A stretch of DNA of 56,140 nucleotides from positions 1 to 56,140 of the forward strand of contig CAAETU010000073.1 in the NCBI GenBank assembly GCA_900759045.1, in the 5' to 3' direction. Below, one piece after another: positions 8,283 to 17,055 of this stretch (the first letter of the stretch is position 1; the number at the start of each line of letters is the position of its first letter). Both the position numbers and the translations under genes were made by a program. The notes beneath the pieces are model-generated. The model did no database searches. It had not been told where the DNA came from and was given only the letters and a program-made list of their open reading frames with translations. The DNA is from an uncultured Collinsella sp. (lineage in GTDB: Bacteria > Actinomycetota > Coriobacteriia > Coriobacteriales > Coriobacteriaceae).

Positions 8283-8846
8283 CTAGACGCGGGAGACGAA
8301 CTTGCCGTCGCGGGTGTCAACCTTAATGACCTCGCCCTCGTTGAGGTACATGGGGACCTGGATGACAGCGCCGGTGTCGATGGTGGCCGGCTTGGTGGAA
8401 CCCTGGACGGTATCGCCCTTGAAGCCCGGGTCGGTCTGGACGATGGTGGTCTCGATGAACATCGGCGGGGTCACGCCCATGAGCTCGTCGTCGGCGAAGA
8501 GCAGCTGGCAGGTGTCATTCTCGCGCAGCCACTTGGCGTTCTCGCCCACCATATCCTCGGGAACGGGAACCTGCTCGTAGGACTCGTTATCCATGAAGAT
8601 GTAGTCGGCGCCGTCGTTGTAGAGGTACTGGAACTCACGGGTGGTGAGCATGACGCTCTCGAACTTGGTGCCGGCGTTGCAGGTGTTCTCGACGACGCGG
8701 CCGCTCTTGATGTCGCGGGTCTTGTAGCGCACGAAAGCGCCGCCCTTGCCCGGCTTGACGTGCTGGAACTCGACGATGGTGTAGACCTTGTCCTTAATGC
8801 GGAGACCGAGGCCGTTCTTGAAGTCGGCGGTAGAGATAGTAGGCAT
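8283..8846 (-). CDS. efp: Elongation factor P
   Basis: 187 residues, the standard EF-P length with three beta-barrel domains. It binds ribosomes stalled at polyproline and eases peptide bond formation. The domain I tip reads KPGKGGAF, with Lys34 where modified lysines occur in other bacteria; no epmA/epmB-type modifying gene is seen in the window. The C-terminal signature VPMYLNEGEVIKVDTRDG is intact. It is the first gene of the operon that runs to recN, with AAAGG before its ATG and a TATAAT box about 60 bases upstream. Confidence 0.97.
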   Translation of the reverse strand: MPTISTADFKNGLGLRIKDKVYTIVEFQHVKPGKGGAFVRYKTRDIKSGRVVENTCNAGTKFESVMLTTREFQYLYNDGADYIFMDNESYEQVPVPEDMVGENAKWLRENDTCQLLFADDELMGVTPPMFIETTIVQTDPGFKGDTVQGSTKPATIDTGAVIQVPMYLNEGEVIKVDTRDGKFVSRV

Positions 8847-8903
8847 AGCGACCTTTCTTGTTATTGGCTAGACGCACAAACGTCCAAATTACATACGAGC
8901 GAA

Positions 8904-8909
8904 ATTATA
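8904..8909 (-). promoter_or_regulatory. Candidate -10 box of the efp operon
   Basis: TATAAT on the minus strand, 57 bases upstream of the efp start and just past the terminator of the preceding M24 peptidase gene. The -35 region is GC-rich and poor. The placement between a terminator and the first gene of a seven-gene run makes it the likely main promoter. Confidence 0.5.
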
Positions 8910-8940
8910 CACTTGCAGACGGCGGCTGCGGCGAGCGCAT

Positions 8941-8983
8941 AAAAAGAGAACGCGGGACGCCCGAATCGATCCGGACGCCCCGC
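8941..8983 (-). terminator. Terminator after the M24 peptidase gene
   Basis: On the minus strand, GCGGGGCGTCCG (8983-8972) pairs with CGGGCGTCCCGC (8963-8952) using two G-U pairs, and a T-rich tail follows (8945-8941). It separates the alaS-to-peptidase gene group from the efp operon. Confidence 0.85.
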
Positions 8984-9006
8984 CTCCAAAAACCCAAATG
9001 GATGGT

Positions 9007-10137
9007 TTAGCAATCGATAATATGCAGGTCGTGCGGGGTCTTGGTGAAGGGCTCGTAGCCGTTCTCGGTGACGACGCCGTAGTCCTCCAGGCGCACGCCG
9101 CCCACGCCGGGCAGGTACACGCCGGGCTCCATGGTGATAACCGAGCCGACTTCGATGATATTCTTGCTGCGGTTGAAGTTAGGCAGCTCGTGGATGTCGA
9201 TGCCCACGCCGTGGCCCAGACCATGGTTGTAGTAATCGCCATAGCCGGCATCGCCAATAATCTTCTTGGAAAGCTTGAAAATGTCGTTGCCCTCGACGCC
9301 CGGATGGATAGCGGCGACGCACTCCTCATGGGTGCGGCGCACGAGCGCGTACAGGTCAAGCTGCTCCTGGGTGGGCTCGCCCATCACGACAGTGCGCGTC
9401 ATGTCGGAGCGGTAGTCGCAGTAGCCCGCACCGTAATCCATGAGGACAAAGTCGCCCTTCTCGATCACGCGGTCGCTCGGGACGGCATGCGGATTGGCGG
9501 TGTTGGGACCGCTCGCGACGATGGAGCCAAAGGCCAGGCTGTCGGCGCCGTTGGCGAACATAAAGTTCTCGAGCTCGTTGCGGACCTGCTTCTCGGTCAT
9601 GCCGGGCTTAATAAAGCCGAGCATGTGCTGGAAGGCGGCATCGGTAATCGACTGCGCGTGGCGCATGAGCTCGATCTCCTCTGCATCCTTGATGGCACGC
9701 ATCTTGCGGATGTCGTCATGCATCAGCGGCAGCATGCAGGCAACGGAGCGGTCCTCCAGACCACGCTGAATACCCTGGTAGAAGTTAATCTGCATGTCAT
9801 CCTCGACGGCGCAGACGCGGCATTTGTTGGCCGCAATCTTGCCGGCGACCCAGCCGGGGATGGTGCCCTCGTCCATGTCGTAGACCCAGAGGCTGCCGGC
9901 GGGCGTGTTCTCCTCAAAACTGTTGAGATAGCGCGAGTCAGTGTGGAACAGGCACTGATCGGCCGTAATAAACGCGGCGTGAGGGAACTCGAAGGTGTAA
10001 TCGAAGACGCCCTTCACGCCCGTGAGCCAACGGAGATTGGCCTCGTCGCGCACGACGATGGCGTCGTAGCCGCGCTCAGCCATCAGGGCACGGACGCGCT
10101 CGATACGACCGGCAGGACCGGCAGCAAACTCAGACAT
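9007..10137 (-). CDS. M24 family Xaa-Pro aminopeptidase/dipeptidase
   Basis: A 376-residue metallopeptidase of the creatinase fold that trims peptides next to proline. An N-terminal substrate domain (about 1-135) is followed by the pita-bread catalytic domain. The ligand motifs are visible: MDYGAGYCDYRSDMTRT (two Asp), HGLGHGVGIDIHE (His), ITMEPGVYLPG (Glu) and GGVRLEDYGVVT (Glu). The ATG at 10137 has AAGGAA upstream; the longer frame to 10263 does not. It lies between the aroB-like gene and efp, the usual actinobacterial aroK-aroB-pepQ-efp order. Confidence 0.94.
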   Translation of the reverse strand: MSEFAAGPAGRIERVRALMAERGYDAIVVRDEANLRWLTGVKGVFDYTFEFPHAAFITADQCLFHTDSRYLNSFEENTPAGSLWVYDMDEGTIPGWVAGKIAANKCRVCAVEDDMQINFYQGIQRGLEDRSVACMLPLMHDDIRKMRAIKDAEEIELMRHAQSITDAAFQHMLGFIKPGMTEKQVRNELENFMFANGADSLAFGSIVASGPNTANPHAVPSDRVIEKGDFVLMDYGAGYCDYRSDMTRTVVMGEPTQEQLDLYALVRRTHEECVAAIHPGVEGNDIFKLSKKIIGDAGYGDYYNHGLGHGVGIDIHELPNFNRSKNIIEVGSVITMEPGVYLPGVGGVRLEDYGVVTENGYEPFTKTPHDLHIIDC

Positions 10138-10269
10138 GCAGATTCCTTTCTTGTTGTCCTCATAAAAGCGGGACGGGTCCCGATCGAAAGACGGATTCGC
10201 ACGCGATCCGCAACCGATTGAAAACCCGCACCTCAACATGATACGAAAGACGATGGATGTCAATAAAAC

Positions 10270-11379
10270 TTAGAGAAGTTCTTTGCGAGAAGCCAAGTAG
10301 GCATGAGCATGGCGCTCAAGAACCTCGTCCTCAACGCTCGTTAGACGAATGGCGCCAAGTGCCGCGGGCAGCGGCAACATACTGCGGTTCGAGCGGACAA
10401 ACTGCTGCCTGCGGAACTCCTCGATATATGCGGCGGGCTCCAGATCGAAGGCAAACTCCTCGATACCAAAGTCCTCCAGGCAGTCATCGACCTCAAAGAC
10501 GTAATCGATATCGAAGTCGCAGGCATCATGTGCTAGGCGCGCCTCAAAGCGCATACCTTCGGACAACAGCTGGTAGGCAGGGACCTGCGAAGCGGCATCG
10601 CCCAAGCAGGCGCGCAGGGTACGCTCCCCCGTCTTGCCAAAATCGAGCGCATGGCGGGCACTCGGGTTCGTGGCCATCAGTACGTCCTTGCGGGCAGTCT
10701 GAGACCACTGAACGGCATTGACAAGCGCGACTTCCTCGCCAGCGAGAATCTCGGGGACGGTCTCGGTAAACTGATTCCAACGCGACTTGCTGCTCGAGAG
10801 CATAGTGCCCACGAGCACCGCATAGCCAAGCTTAAGGTCCTCGGGGTTGGCCTCGCGAACAAGGTCCAGATTGCACACGACCAGACCGGGCTCGGGACGC
10901 ACCGCGATGGCGGGCAGCGAGCGGTCGCCCGAAGCGACGAGCGGCTCCATCGTCGTAGCGACCGTGAGCATAGCGTCGAAGGTCGTCGGTAGCAGTGCGC
11001 ACTCGGTACGACCGCACCACTGGTTGGCGCACCAGCAAACAACCGAGCAGGATGCGGCATCGCCAACGGCAACAACCAGGTCATCGCAGGTAATACCGTT
11101 AGCCGACAGTGCGCCAAAGACAGTATCGGCGTCAGCCAAGGTCGCGCCATCAGGCGAGACCTCGAGCGGCAGCTGCGAGACGGCAAAGCCCGCATCGACC
11201 AGTGCGTGCTCAACGATCTCGCCAAAGCGATCGGACACAGCGCTGTTCCAAACCACCATCGCCCGCTTGGGTTTGCCCACAGCCGAGGCAAACATGCGCG
11301 ACAGCTCCTCGAACGCGCCCAATCCGACGCGGACATCGACACTGCGGTTTTGGAAATTGATAAGTTGACGGCGAATCAT
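10270..11379 (-). CDS. 3-dehydroquinate synthase-like protein, metal site lost (pseudoenzyme)
   Basis: A 369-residue protein with the AroB fold by position and residual motifs (VGDAAS, LPTTFDAML, RHALDFGKTGERTL), but the catalytic site is degraded. Aligned by eye to Escherichia coli AroB, the zinc ligand Glu184 falls on Ala187, His247 on Lys249 and His264 on Leu272. The second His of GHTFGH is Arg253, and the GGG nucleotide loop and DSSVGGK substrate loop are missing. It cannot be an ordinary dehydroquinate synthase. It overlaps aroK as ATGA, so it is still translated with it, and the frame is intact over 1.1 kb, which argues for a retained function rather than decay. Role unknown. Confidence 0.8.
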   Translation of the reverse strand: MIRRQLINFQNRSVDVRVGLGAFEELSRMFASAVGKPKRAMVVWNSAVSDRFGEIVEHALVDAGFAVSQLPLEVSPDGATLADADTVFGALSANGITCDDLVVAVGDAASCSVVCWCANQWCGRTECALLPTTFDAMLTVATTMEPLVASGDRSLPAIAVRPEPGLVVCNLDLVREANPEDLKLGYAVLVGTMLSSSKSRWNQFTETVPEILAGEEVALVNAVQWSQTARKDVLMATNPSARHALDFGKTGERTLRACLGDAASQVPAYQLLSEGMRFEARLAHDACDFDIDYVFEVDDCLEDFGIEEFAFDLEPAAYIEEFRRQQFVRSNRSMLPLPAALGAIRLTSVEDEVLERHAHAYLASRKELL

Positions 11380-11909
11380 AGCAGTCCACGCTCCAAAAGC
11401 ATCTCGGCACAAAGGTAGGAAACGTCCTCGAAGGACTTGTTGCGAATATCAAGGGTAAGATCGGCAGCTTGACGATACAACGGACGGCGATGCTCAAAGA
11501 GCAGCGCCGCGTGCTCGGGCGAGCGGAAATCGGGACGCGTGTCGGAGCGGCGGATCTGGCGCATCGAATCCTCAAAGTCACCCTCGAGGTACACACAGGT
11601 ACCCATCTGGTGCATGAGCTCGATATTGACCGACGTCTCGACAATGCCACCACCGCACGAAACCAGCAGGCTGCGCTCGCTTTGGAGCGAACGGAGCGCC
11701 GAGGTTTCGAGCTCGCGAAAACGCTCCTCGCCCTCGGTCTCAAAAATCTCAGTAACCGATTTGCCGCAGCGACGCACGACCAGGCGGTCGGTATCGATAA
11801 ACCGACGTTTGAACATGGTGCCCACGTTGCGCGCGAGCGTCGATTTACCCGCACCCAAAAACCCGATAAAGAAGATATGGTCGCAGCCGTGCTTGGTGTG
11901 CTGGGACAT
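11376..11909 (-). CDS. aroK: Shikimate kinase
   Basis: A 177-residue P-loop kinase that phosphorylates shikimate at the 3-hydroxyl. Visible motifs are Walker A GFLGAGKS, FIDTD (substrate Asp), EGEERFRELE (substrate Arg), SCGGGIVE, the lid segment SDTRPDF and HRRPLYRQAADLTLD near the end. All residues I would expect are present, unlike its partner gene. It follows yqeG and overlaps the aroB-like gene by four bases. No other shikimate gene is in the window. Confidence 0.92.
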   Translation of the reverse strand: MSQHTKHGCDHIFFIGFLGAGKSTLARNVGTMFKRRFIDTDRLVVRRCGKSVTEIFETEGEERFRELETSALRSLQSERSLLVSCGGGIVETSVNIELMHQMGTCVYLEGDFEDSMRQIRRSDTRPDFRSPEHAALLFEHRRPLYRQAADLTLDIRNKSFEDVSYLCAEMLLERGLL

Positions 11910-11917
11910 GACGAAAC

Positions 11918-12415
11918 CTATTCCTCGCAGGGAAGGTCGCGCAGGGCCCGGCGCTCAAAAATACGGAAGATCTGCGTATGCCACAGGTCCTGCGTGGCCT
12001 GCGGCTTTACCAAGATCGTATCGACGCCGGCAAAGTTACCGCTCCACACGTCCGTGTACAGCTGATCACCGATCAGCACGGCCTCATCGGCCGTGGCACC
12101 CAGGCGCTTAAGTCCGGCCTTGAGAGCAAACGGCGCGGGCTTCATGGCATGGCTGATGGCCTCGAGACCCAACTCGCGTGCGGAGCTCATGACCTGGTCG
12201 CGATGCCAGTTGTTCGACACCATACACAGCCTAAAGCCCTTAGAGCGAGCGGCGTCGAGCCAAGCGGATACCGCAGCGGGAACCTGCTCGGTATCACGCG
12301 GCACCAAGGTGTTATCGCGGTCGAGCAAAATAGCGCGCTTGCCGTCGGCCCAAAGGGCATCGAGGTCGATGCGGTCGACCGAGGCAACATATCGTTTGGG
12401 GCTAAAAATCCTCAT
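11918..12415 (-). CDS. YqeG family HAD phosphatase
   Basis: A 165-residue HAD-superfamily phosphatase of the IIIA type. Motif I is LLDRDNTLVPRD, motif II is VSNN, a conserved Lys is at AMKPAP and motif III is IGDQLYTDVWSGN. Members resemble phosphatidylglycerophosphate phosphatases of plants and cyanobacteria; the bacterial substrate is not settled. The ATG at 12415 lies two bases past the mltG stop. A TTG four codons upstream is possible but has no better ribosome site. Confidence 0.88.
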   Translation of the reverse strand: MRIFSPKRYVASVDRIDLDALWADGKRAILLDRDNTLVPRDTEQVPAAVSAWLDAARSKGFRLCMVSNNWHRDQVMSSARELGLEAISHAMKPAPFALKAGLKRLGATADEAVLIGDQLYTDVWSGNFAGVDTILVKPQATQDLWHTQIFRIFERRALRDLPCEE

Positions 12416-12417
12416 GT

Positions 12418-13773
12418 TTAATTCCAAGACTGTTGGTGCTCTTCGTAGGTCTGCGAGAAAAACTCCTCGTCCTGCGTAATGTAGAAATACAGGTCATCGG
12501 AGTCGGTCGGCTCAAGGGTTGCCTTGAGTGCCTCGAGCGACGGAGAGCAGATGGGCGTGGGCGGTAGCCCTTCATGCTTATAGGTGTTGTAGGGACTATC
12601 GCTCTGCAGGTCGGCGGCGGTAACTTCGCCGCCGGTAACATACATCATGGTCGCATCGCTATTGAGGTAGCGCAGACCGTCGAGCTTGCCGGCAAGACGG
12701 TTGTAGAACACCGAGGCGACATGCGCGCGCTGCTCGGCGTTGAGGCCTTCGCGCTCAACGATGGAAGCGAGATTGATGATGTCGTAATCAGACATCTCCA
12801 CGCCGTAGCGCTCCTTGATTTTGGCCTCGCAGCCGGCAAAATCGAGCGACTTGTACTCGGTGTTGAATTGATCGAGCATGGCGCGAATCACATCATCGGC
12901 GCTCGGTTTCTTACCCAACGAATAGGTCTTGGGGAATAGGAAGCCCTCGAGCGAATCGTTTGCAGCGCCCTCAAGGAAGCTATAGTCCTTCACATAGTTG
13001 GAGGCCTTTGCCTGATTGAGGAAGTCTTCCTTGGAGATACTGTCGTATGCCTTGGCCACGCGATCGGCGACCTGGTCAACCGTCAGGCCCTCTGGGATAG
13101 TCAGTGCATCGGAGCTCGCATTGGGGCCCTCCATGAGCTGCTGAACGACCTTGGTCGCGTCCATGAGCGTGGTGAACGAGTAGGTGCCGGGCTTGAGCGA
13201 CATGTCGGCGTTGAGCTTTTTGACCGCCGCGTAATAATCCTTGGGATTTTCGACGATATGGTTCTCGGAGAGAATCGAAGCGATGCTGTCACCCGAGGCA
13301 CCATCGGGAATAGTGATAGTAACCTGCTGGCCAGCAGTGACTTTCGCATCCTCACCAGCAAAAAAGCCCTTGACAGCTGGCACGACAAAGAAAACGATCG
13401 CGACAAGCGCAAGCACGGCGACGACGCCACCGATAATCATAGGCACCGGGGAGCTTTTCTTTTGGGCACCACGGCGAGCGCGCGTGTTATAGCTCGAGCG
13501 CGTGGCCGGAGCAACGCCGTGCGAGCCATGAGTATGATGTGCGTGGGAGCGTGATTGCGGTGCCTGTCCCTGCGTACGCTGGGCAGGAGCCTGCTGCTTA
13601 AAGCGGGAACCGCCCGCGGGCTGCGCGGGACGAGCGGCGGGCTGTTGAGCAGTACGCCGAGTAGGTTGAGCCGAACGCTGCGTCGGCTGCGCCGGGCGCT
13701 GGCCAGGCTGAGCAGGGCGTGGCACGGACTGACCCTGACGACTCTGCTGGCGCGGATCGGAAGAGCTAGGCAT
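12418..13773 (-). CDS. mltG: Endolytic murein transglycosylase MltG
   Basis: A 451-residue single-pass membrane enzyme that cleaves nascent glycan strands and sets their length. Residues 1 to about 120 are a cytoplasmic, Pro/Gln/Arg-rich low-complexity region. A transmembrane helix (VPMIIGGVVAVLALVAIV) follows, then a LysM-like part and the YceG catalytic domain with the Glu in INLASIVERE and the ATMMYV segment. GAGGAGG stands seven bases before the ATG at 13773. It overlaps ruvX by eight bases. The long basic N-terminal arm is much larger than in E. coli. Confidence 0.93.
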   Translation of the reverse strand: MPSSSDPRQQSRQGQSVPRPAQPGQRPAQPTQRSAQPTRRTAQQPAARPAQPAGGSRFKQQAPAQRTQGQAPQSRSHAHHTHGSHGVAPATRSSYNTRARRGAQKKSSPVPMIIGGVVAVLALVAIVFFVVPAVKGFFAGEDAKVTAGQQVTITIPDGASGDSIASILSENHIVENPKDYYAAVKKLNADMSLKPGTYSFTTLMDATKVVQQLMEGPNASSDALTIPEGLTVDQVADRVAKAYDSISKEDFLNQAKASNYVKDYSFLEGAANDSLEGFLFPKTYSLGKKPSADDVIRAMLDQFNTEYKSLDFAGCEAKIKERYGVEMSDYDIINLASIVEREGLNAEQRAHVASVFYNRLAGKLDGLRYLNSDATMMYVTGGEVTAADLQSDSPYNTYKHEGLPPTPICSPSLEALKATLEPTDSDDLYFYITQDEEFFSQTYEEHQQSWN

Positions 13774-14194
13774 GCTGAACCTCCTCATTTTTACGATCGA
13801 GCCATGTCTGCAAGAACAGGCTGGCGGCGATCATGTCAATCTTGCCCCTCATCTGCTTTTCGTTAAGCCCCTGCTCACGCAGGATACGCTTGGCCTCTTG
13901 CGAGGACAGGCGCTCGTCCTCAAACTCCAGCGGAAGATCGAGCTCGTCGGCGATCTTTTGCGCTACGGCGGCAACGCGCTCGGCCTGGGGGCCAGGCTCG
14001 CCGGCCATGGTCAGGGGACGCCCGCTTACCAGGATGTCGGGCTCATAGTCCTCGACCAGGTAACGGAACGTCTTAGCCATACAAGTGACCTCGGCGGCCG
14101 GGAGCACCTTGACGGGCATCGCCATCTTGCCATCACGGCTCGAGACGGCGATGCCGATCCTGGTCTCCCCTATGTCCAGCGCGAGCGCGACCAC
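13766..14194 (-). CDS. ruvX: Holliday junction resolvase RuvX/YqgF
   Basis: 142 residues with an RNase H-like fold. The acidic residues are in place: ALDIGETRIGIAVS (Asp), SGRPLTMAGE, EDERLSS (Glu/Asp) and KIDMIAASLFLQ (Asp). Homologues act on Holliday junctions or process the 5' end of pre-16S rRNA. It starts with GTG ten bases after alaS and runs into mltG, the alaS-ruvX-mltG order common in Gram-positive bacteria. Confidence 0.94.
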   Translation of the reverse strand: MVALALDIGETRIGIAVSSRDGKMAMPVKVLPAAEVTCMAKTFRYLVEDYEPDILVSGRPLTMAGEPGPQAERVAAVAQKIADELDLPLEFEDERLSSQEAKRILREQGLNEKQMRGKIDMIAASLFLQTWLDRKNEEVQHA

Positions 14195-14203
14195 AGCGAC
14201 TAC

Positions 14204-16861
14204 TTAGGCGCCGAGCGCGGTCTTGGCGACCGCGAGGGCATCGGCGATACCGGCGGCATTCTTGCCACCGGCCTGGGCCATGTTGGGACGGCCGCCACCG
14301 CGACCGTCGACCAGGCCCGCAATCTGCTTAATCACGTTACCGGCGTGGAAACCGGCCTTCACGGCGTCATCGGAGCCAGCAGCGAGCAACGCAGGCGTGC
14401 CCTTCTCGGTCACGCTGGCAACGACACAGGCGACAGGGCCGGCGACCTTCTGGTGCACGGTATCCCAGACGTTGCGCAGGTCAGCAGCCTCAAGGCCCTG
14501 GAGCTCAGCGACGACGAGCTTATAGCCGTCGAGCTCGACGGCACCCTCGATGGCGCTGGAGATAGCGTCGGAGGAGCCACCGGTCAGCGCCTTCTTGAGC
14601 TTGTTAGACGTCTCGCGCAGCTCGGCCTGCAGGTTCTCCACACGAGCGGGAACCTCGTCAACGCGGCACTTGAGCGCAGCGGCAGCGGCGTCAACGAGTG
14701 CCAGGCGGTCGGCCATGTAGTCGAGGGCGCCCTTAGAGGTAACGGCCTCGATACGGCGGACGTTCGAGCCCGTGGAGGACTCGGAGATAATCTTGAATAG
14801 GCCGATCTCGGCAGTGTTGGCAGCATGCGTACCACCGCAGAGCTCGCGGGAGAACGGCTGGTCCTCGGCGCCCACGGAAACGACGCGGACGACGTCGCCA
14901 TACTTCTCGCCAAACAGGGCGACGGCGCCGGCGGCCTTGGCCTCGTCGATGCCCATGACGCGGGTCACGACCGGCTTAGATGCAAAAATCTGCTGGTTGA
15001 CCAGGTCCTCAACAGCCTTGAGCTGCTCGGAGGACAGGGCCTCAAAGTGCGTGAAGTCAAAGCGCAGGTGCTCGGGCGTCACCAGCGAGCCGGCCTGAGA
15101 GACATGCTCGCCCAGGACGTGCTTAAGCGCGGCGTCAAGCAGGTGGGTGGCGGTGTGGTTGCGGCGCAGGAAGCCACGGCGCTCGGCGTCGAGCGCGGCG
15201 GTCACGGTAGCACCAACGGTCAGCGTGCCCTCGGCGACGTGCGCAACGTGGGCATACAGGCCGTTGTGGTTCTTGGTATCGGAAACGGTCAGCGAAACGC
15301 CCTCGGCGGAAAGCTCGCCGGCATCGCCCTGCTGGCCGCCCATCTCGGCATAGAACGGGGTGCGGTCGAGCACAACCTCAACATCCTCGCCCGCCGCAGC
15401 GGACTCGACGGACTCGCCGTTGCGCACGATGGCCACAACCTTGGCGCCCTCAATGACGTCATTGTCGTAGCCGTCGAACTCGGTCGCAGCGACCTTGTCC
15501 GAAAGCTCGACCCACACATCGTTGAAGCTGCCCCAGGCGTCGCCCTTAGCATTGGCGCGAGCACGGGCCTTCTGGTCCTCCATGCAAGCGGTAAAGCCGT
15601 CCATGTCGACGTCGTGGCCGGCGGTGCCGGCAATCTCGACGGTCAGGTCGATGGGGAAACCAAAGGTGTCGTGCAGCTTAAAGGCGACATCACCCGGGAG
15701 CACGGCGCCATCGGCAAGCGCTGCCAGGGCCTCGTCCAGGTAGACGCGGCCGTTGTCGAGCGTCGTGGAGAAGCGCTCCTCCTCAGAGGCGACGATACCC
15801 TTGACGAGTGCGACGTTCTTGAGCAGCTCGGGATAGGCCTCGCCCATCTGAGCGTTGACCTCGTCGATGAACTTGGTCAGGAAGGCGCCCTCGATGCCCA
15901 GCAGGCGACCGTGGAACACGGCGCGGCGGAGCAGGCGGCGAAGGACGTACTCGCGGCCCTCGTTACCGGGCAGGATGCCGTCCGAGATCATAAAGTCGAC
16001 GGCACGGGAGTGGTCGGCGATGATGCGCAGCGAGCGGCTGGCGCCGGAGTAATCTTCGGCGTCATAGGTCTTGCCGCTGATCTTCTCACCGAGCTTGATG
16101 AGGTGCTGCATCAGATCGCCGTCGTAGTTGGCGGTCTTGTGCTGCATGATGGCGGCCATGCGCTCCAGACCCATGCCCGTATCGAGGTTGCGGTGCGGCA
16201 GCTCCGGCATGGAGCCGTCCTCCTGGCGGTCGTACTGGGTAAACACGAGGTTCCAGAACTCAAGGAAGCGGTCACAGTCGCAGCCGGGCTTGCAGTCGGG
16301 GCTACCGCAGCCGACCTCCTCGCCCATGTCAAAGTAGATCTCGGAGCACGGACCGCAGGGACCGGTGGGGCCAGCGGCCCAGAAGTTGTCGTCCTCGCCA
16401 AGGCGCGAGATGTGATCCTCGGCAACGCCCAGGGAGCGCCACACGTCGTGGGTCTCGTCGTCCTCGGTAAAGACGGTGAAGTACAGGCGGTCGAGCGGCA
16501 GCTTGAACTCCTTGGTGATAAGCTCGAAGGCCCAAGCGCAAGCCTGCTGCTTGGAGACGCCGCCAAAGGAGAAGTCGCCGAGCATCTCAAAGAACGAGAG
16601 GTGACGGCCGTCCTCGCCGATGCAGTCGATGTCGTTGGTGCGGACACACTTCTGGCAGGAGATCGCGCCGATCTCCTTCATGGCCTTCTTGCCCTGGTAG
16701 TACTCCTTAAACTGGTTCATGCCGGCGTTGGCAAGCAGCAGCGAGGGGTCGTCGGGAACAAGGGACGAAGAAGGATAGAGCTTAAGACCGCGCTCCTCAA
16801 AGAAGTTGAGGAACTTGGAGCGGATCTCGGCCGTAGTCATTGACGGGTAGTCAGCACTCAT
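14204..16861 (-). CDS. alaS: Alanyl-tRNA synthetase
   Basis: An 885-residue class II synthetase that charges tRNA-Ala. The N-terminal aminoacylation domain (about 1-400) opens with EIRSKFLNFFEERG. The editing domain carries HTATHLLDAALKHVLG and the zinc-site RELCGGTHAANT. The C-terminal DHHA1 domain ends with GGGRPNMAQAGG. The ATG at 16861 has GAGGAG nine bases upstream; an inner ATG at 16840 is an alternative. It heads the run alaS-ruvX-mltG-yqeG-aroK-aroB-like-peptidase and has its own promoter. Confidence 0.96.
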   Translation of the reverse strand: MSADYPSMTTAEIRSKFLNFFEERGLKLYPSSSLVPDDPSLLLANAGMNQFKEYYQGKKAMKEIGAISCQKCVRTNDIDCIGEDGRHLSFFEMLGDFSFGGVSKQQACAWAFELITKEFKLPLDRLYFTVFTEDDETHDVWRSLGVAEDHISRLGEDDNFWAAGPTGPCGPCSEIYFDMGEEVGCGSPDCKPGCDCDRFLEFWNLVFTQYDRQEDGSMPELPHRNLDTGMGLERMAAIMQHKTANYDGDLMQHLIKLGEKISGKTYDAEDYSGASRSLRIIADHSRAVDFMISDGILPGNEGREYVLRRLLRRAVFHGRLLGIEGAFLTKFIDEVNAQMGEAYPELLKNVALVKGIVASEEERFSTTLDNGRVYLDEALAALADGAVLPGDVAFKLHDTFGFPIDLTVEIAGTAGHDVDMDGFTACMEDQKARARANAKGDAWGSFNDVWVELSDKVAATEFDGYDNDVIEGAKVVAIVRNGESVESAAAGEDVEVVLDRTPFYAEMGGQQGDAGELSAEGVSLTVSDTKNHNGLYAHVAHVAEGTLTVGATVTAALDAERRGFLRRNHTATHLLDAALKHVLGEHVSQAGSLVTPEHLRFDFTHFEALSSEQLKAVEDLVNQQIFASKPVVTRVMGIDEAKAAGAVALFGEKYGDVVRVVSVGAEDQPFSRELCGGTHAANTAEIGLFKIISESSTGSNVRRIEAVTSKGALDYMADRLALVDAAAAALKCRVDEVPARVENLQAELRETSNKLKKALTGGSSDAISSAIEGAVELDGYKLVVAELQGLEAADLRNVWDTVHQKVAGPVACVVASVTEKGTPALLAAGSDDAVKAGFHAGNVIKQIAGLVDGRGGGRPNMAQAGGKNAAGIADALAVAKTALGA

Positions 16862-16907
16862 AGAGGGAATCTCCTCGGTTTCACATCGAAACAGTTCTAA
16901 CGTAACG

Positions 16908-16935
16908 ATATTACCATCCCGCCGCGCAAGTGCAA
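16908..16935 (-). promoter_or_regulatory. alaS promoter
   Basis: On the minus strand, TTGCAC (16935-16930) and TAATAT (16913-16908) are separated by 16 bases, about 50 bases upstream of the alaS start. The -35 overlaps the T-run of the terminator just upstream, so the unit is insulated from read-through. Confidence 0.65.
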
Positions 16936-16963
16936 AAAAGAGGGCCGACATAAAGCCGACCCT
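16934..16963 (-). terminator. Hairpin terminator upstream of alaS
   Basis: GGGTCGGC and GTCGGCCC on the minus strand form an 8-bp stem (with two G-U pairs) around TTTAT, followed by CTCTTTTTT. It stops minus-strand transcription entering from the right. I see no T-box landmarks around it, so it is not called a riboswitch. Confidence 0.65.
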
Positions 16964-17017
16964 ACAGCGAAAGTGCACGTTATTTAGGAGTATGCGATGC
17001 TTTGAAAAAGGCTACTG

Positions 17018-17023
17018 TATAAT
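17018..17023 (+). promoter_or_regulatory. -10 box for the small membrane protein gene
   Basis: A TATAAT hexamer 32 bases before the ATG at 17056. The -35 region is not convincing. It is the only obvious signal for the short plus-strand gene that follows. Confidence 0.45.
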
Positions 17024-17055
17024 TACATATAAGATTCACCCGGAAGGAGCGATCG

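Noticed and set aside
14825..16843. A 672-codon plus-strand open frame opposite alaS
   Set aside because: Antisense shadow of a clear alanyl-tRNA synthetase.
16862..17040. T-box or other riboswitch upstream of alaS
   Set aside because: There is a hairpin with a T-run, but the alaS promoter overlaps and follows it, and no AGTA/GGTGG-type landmarks or specifier loop are seen. It reads as an insulating terminator.
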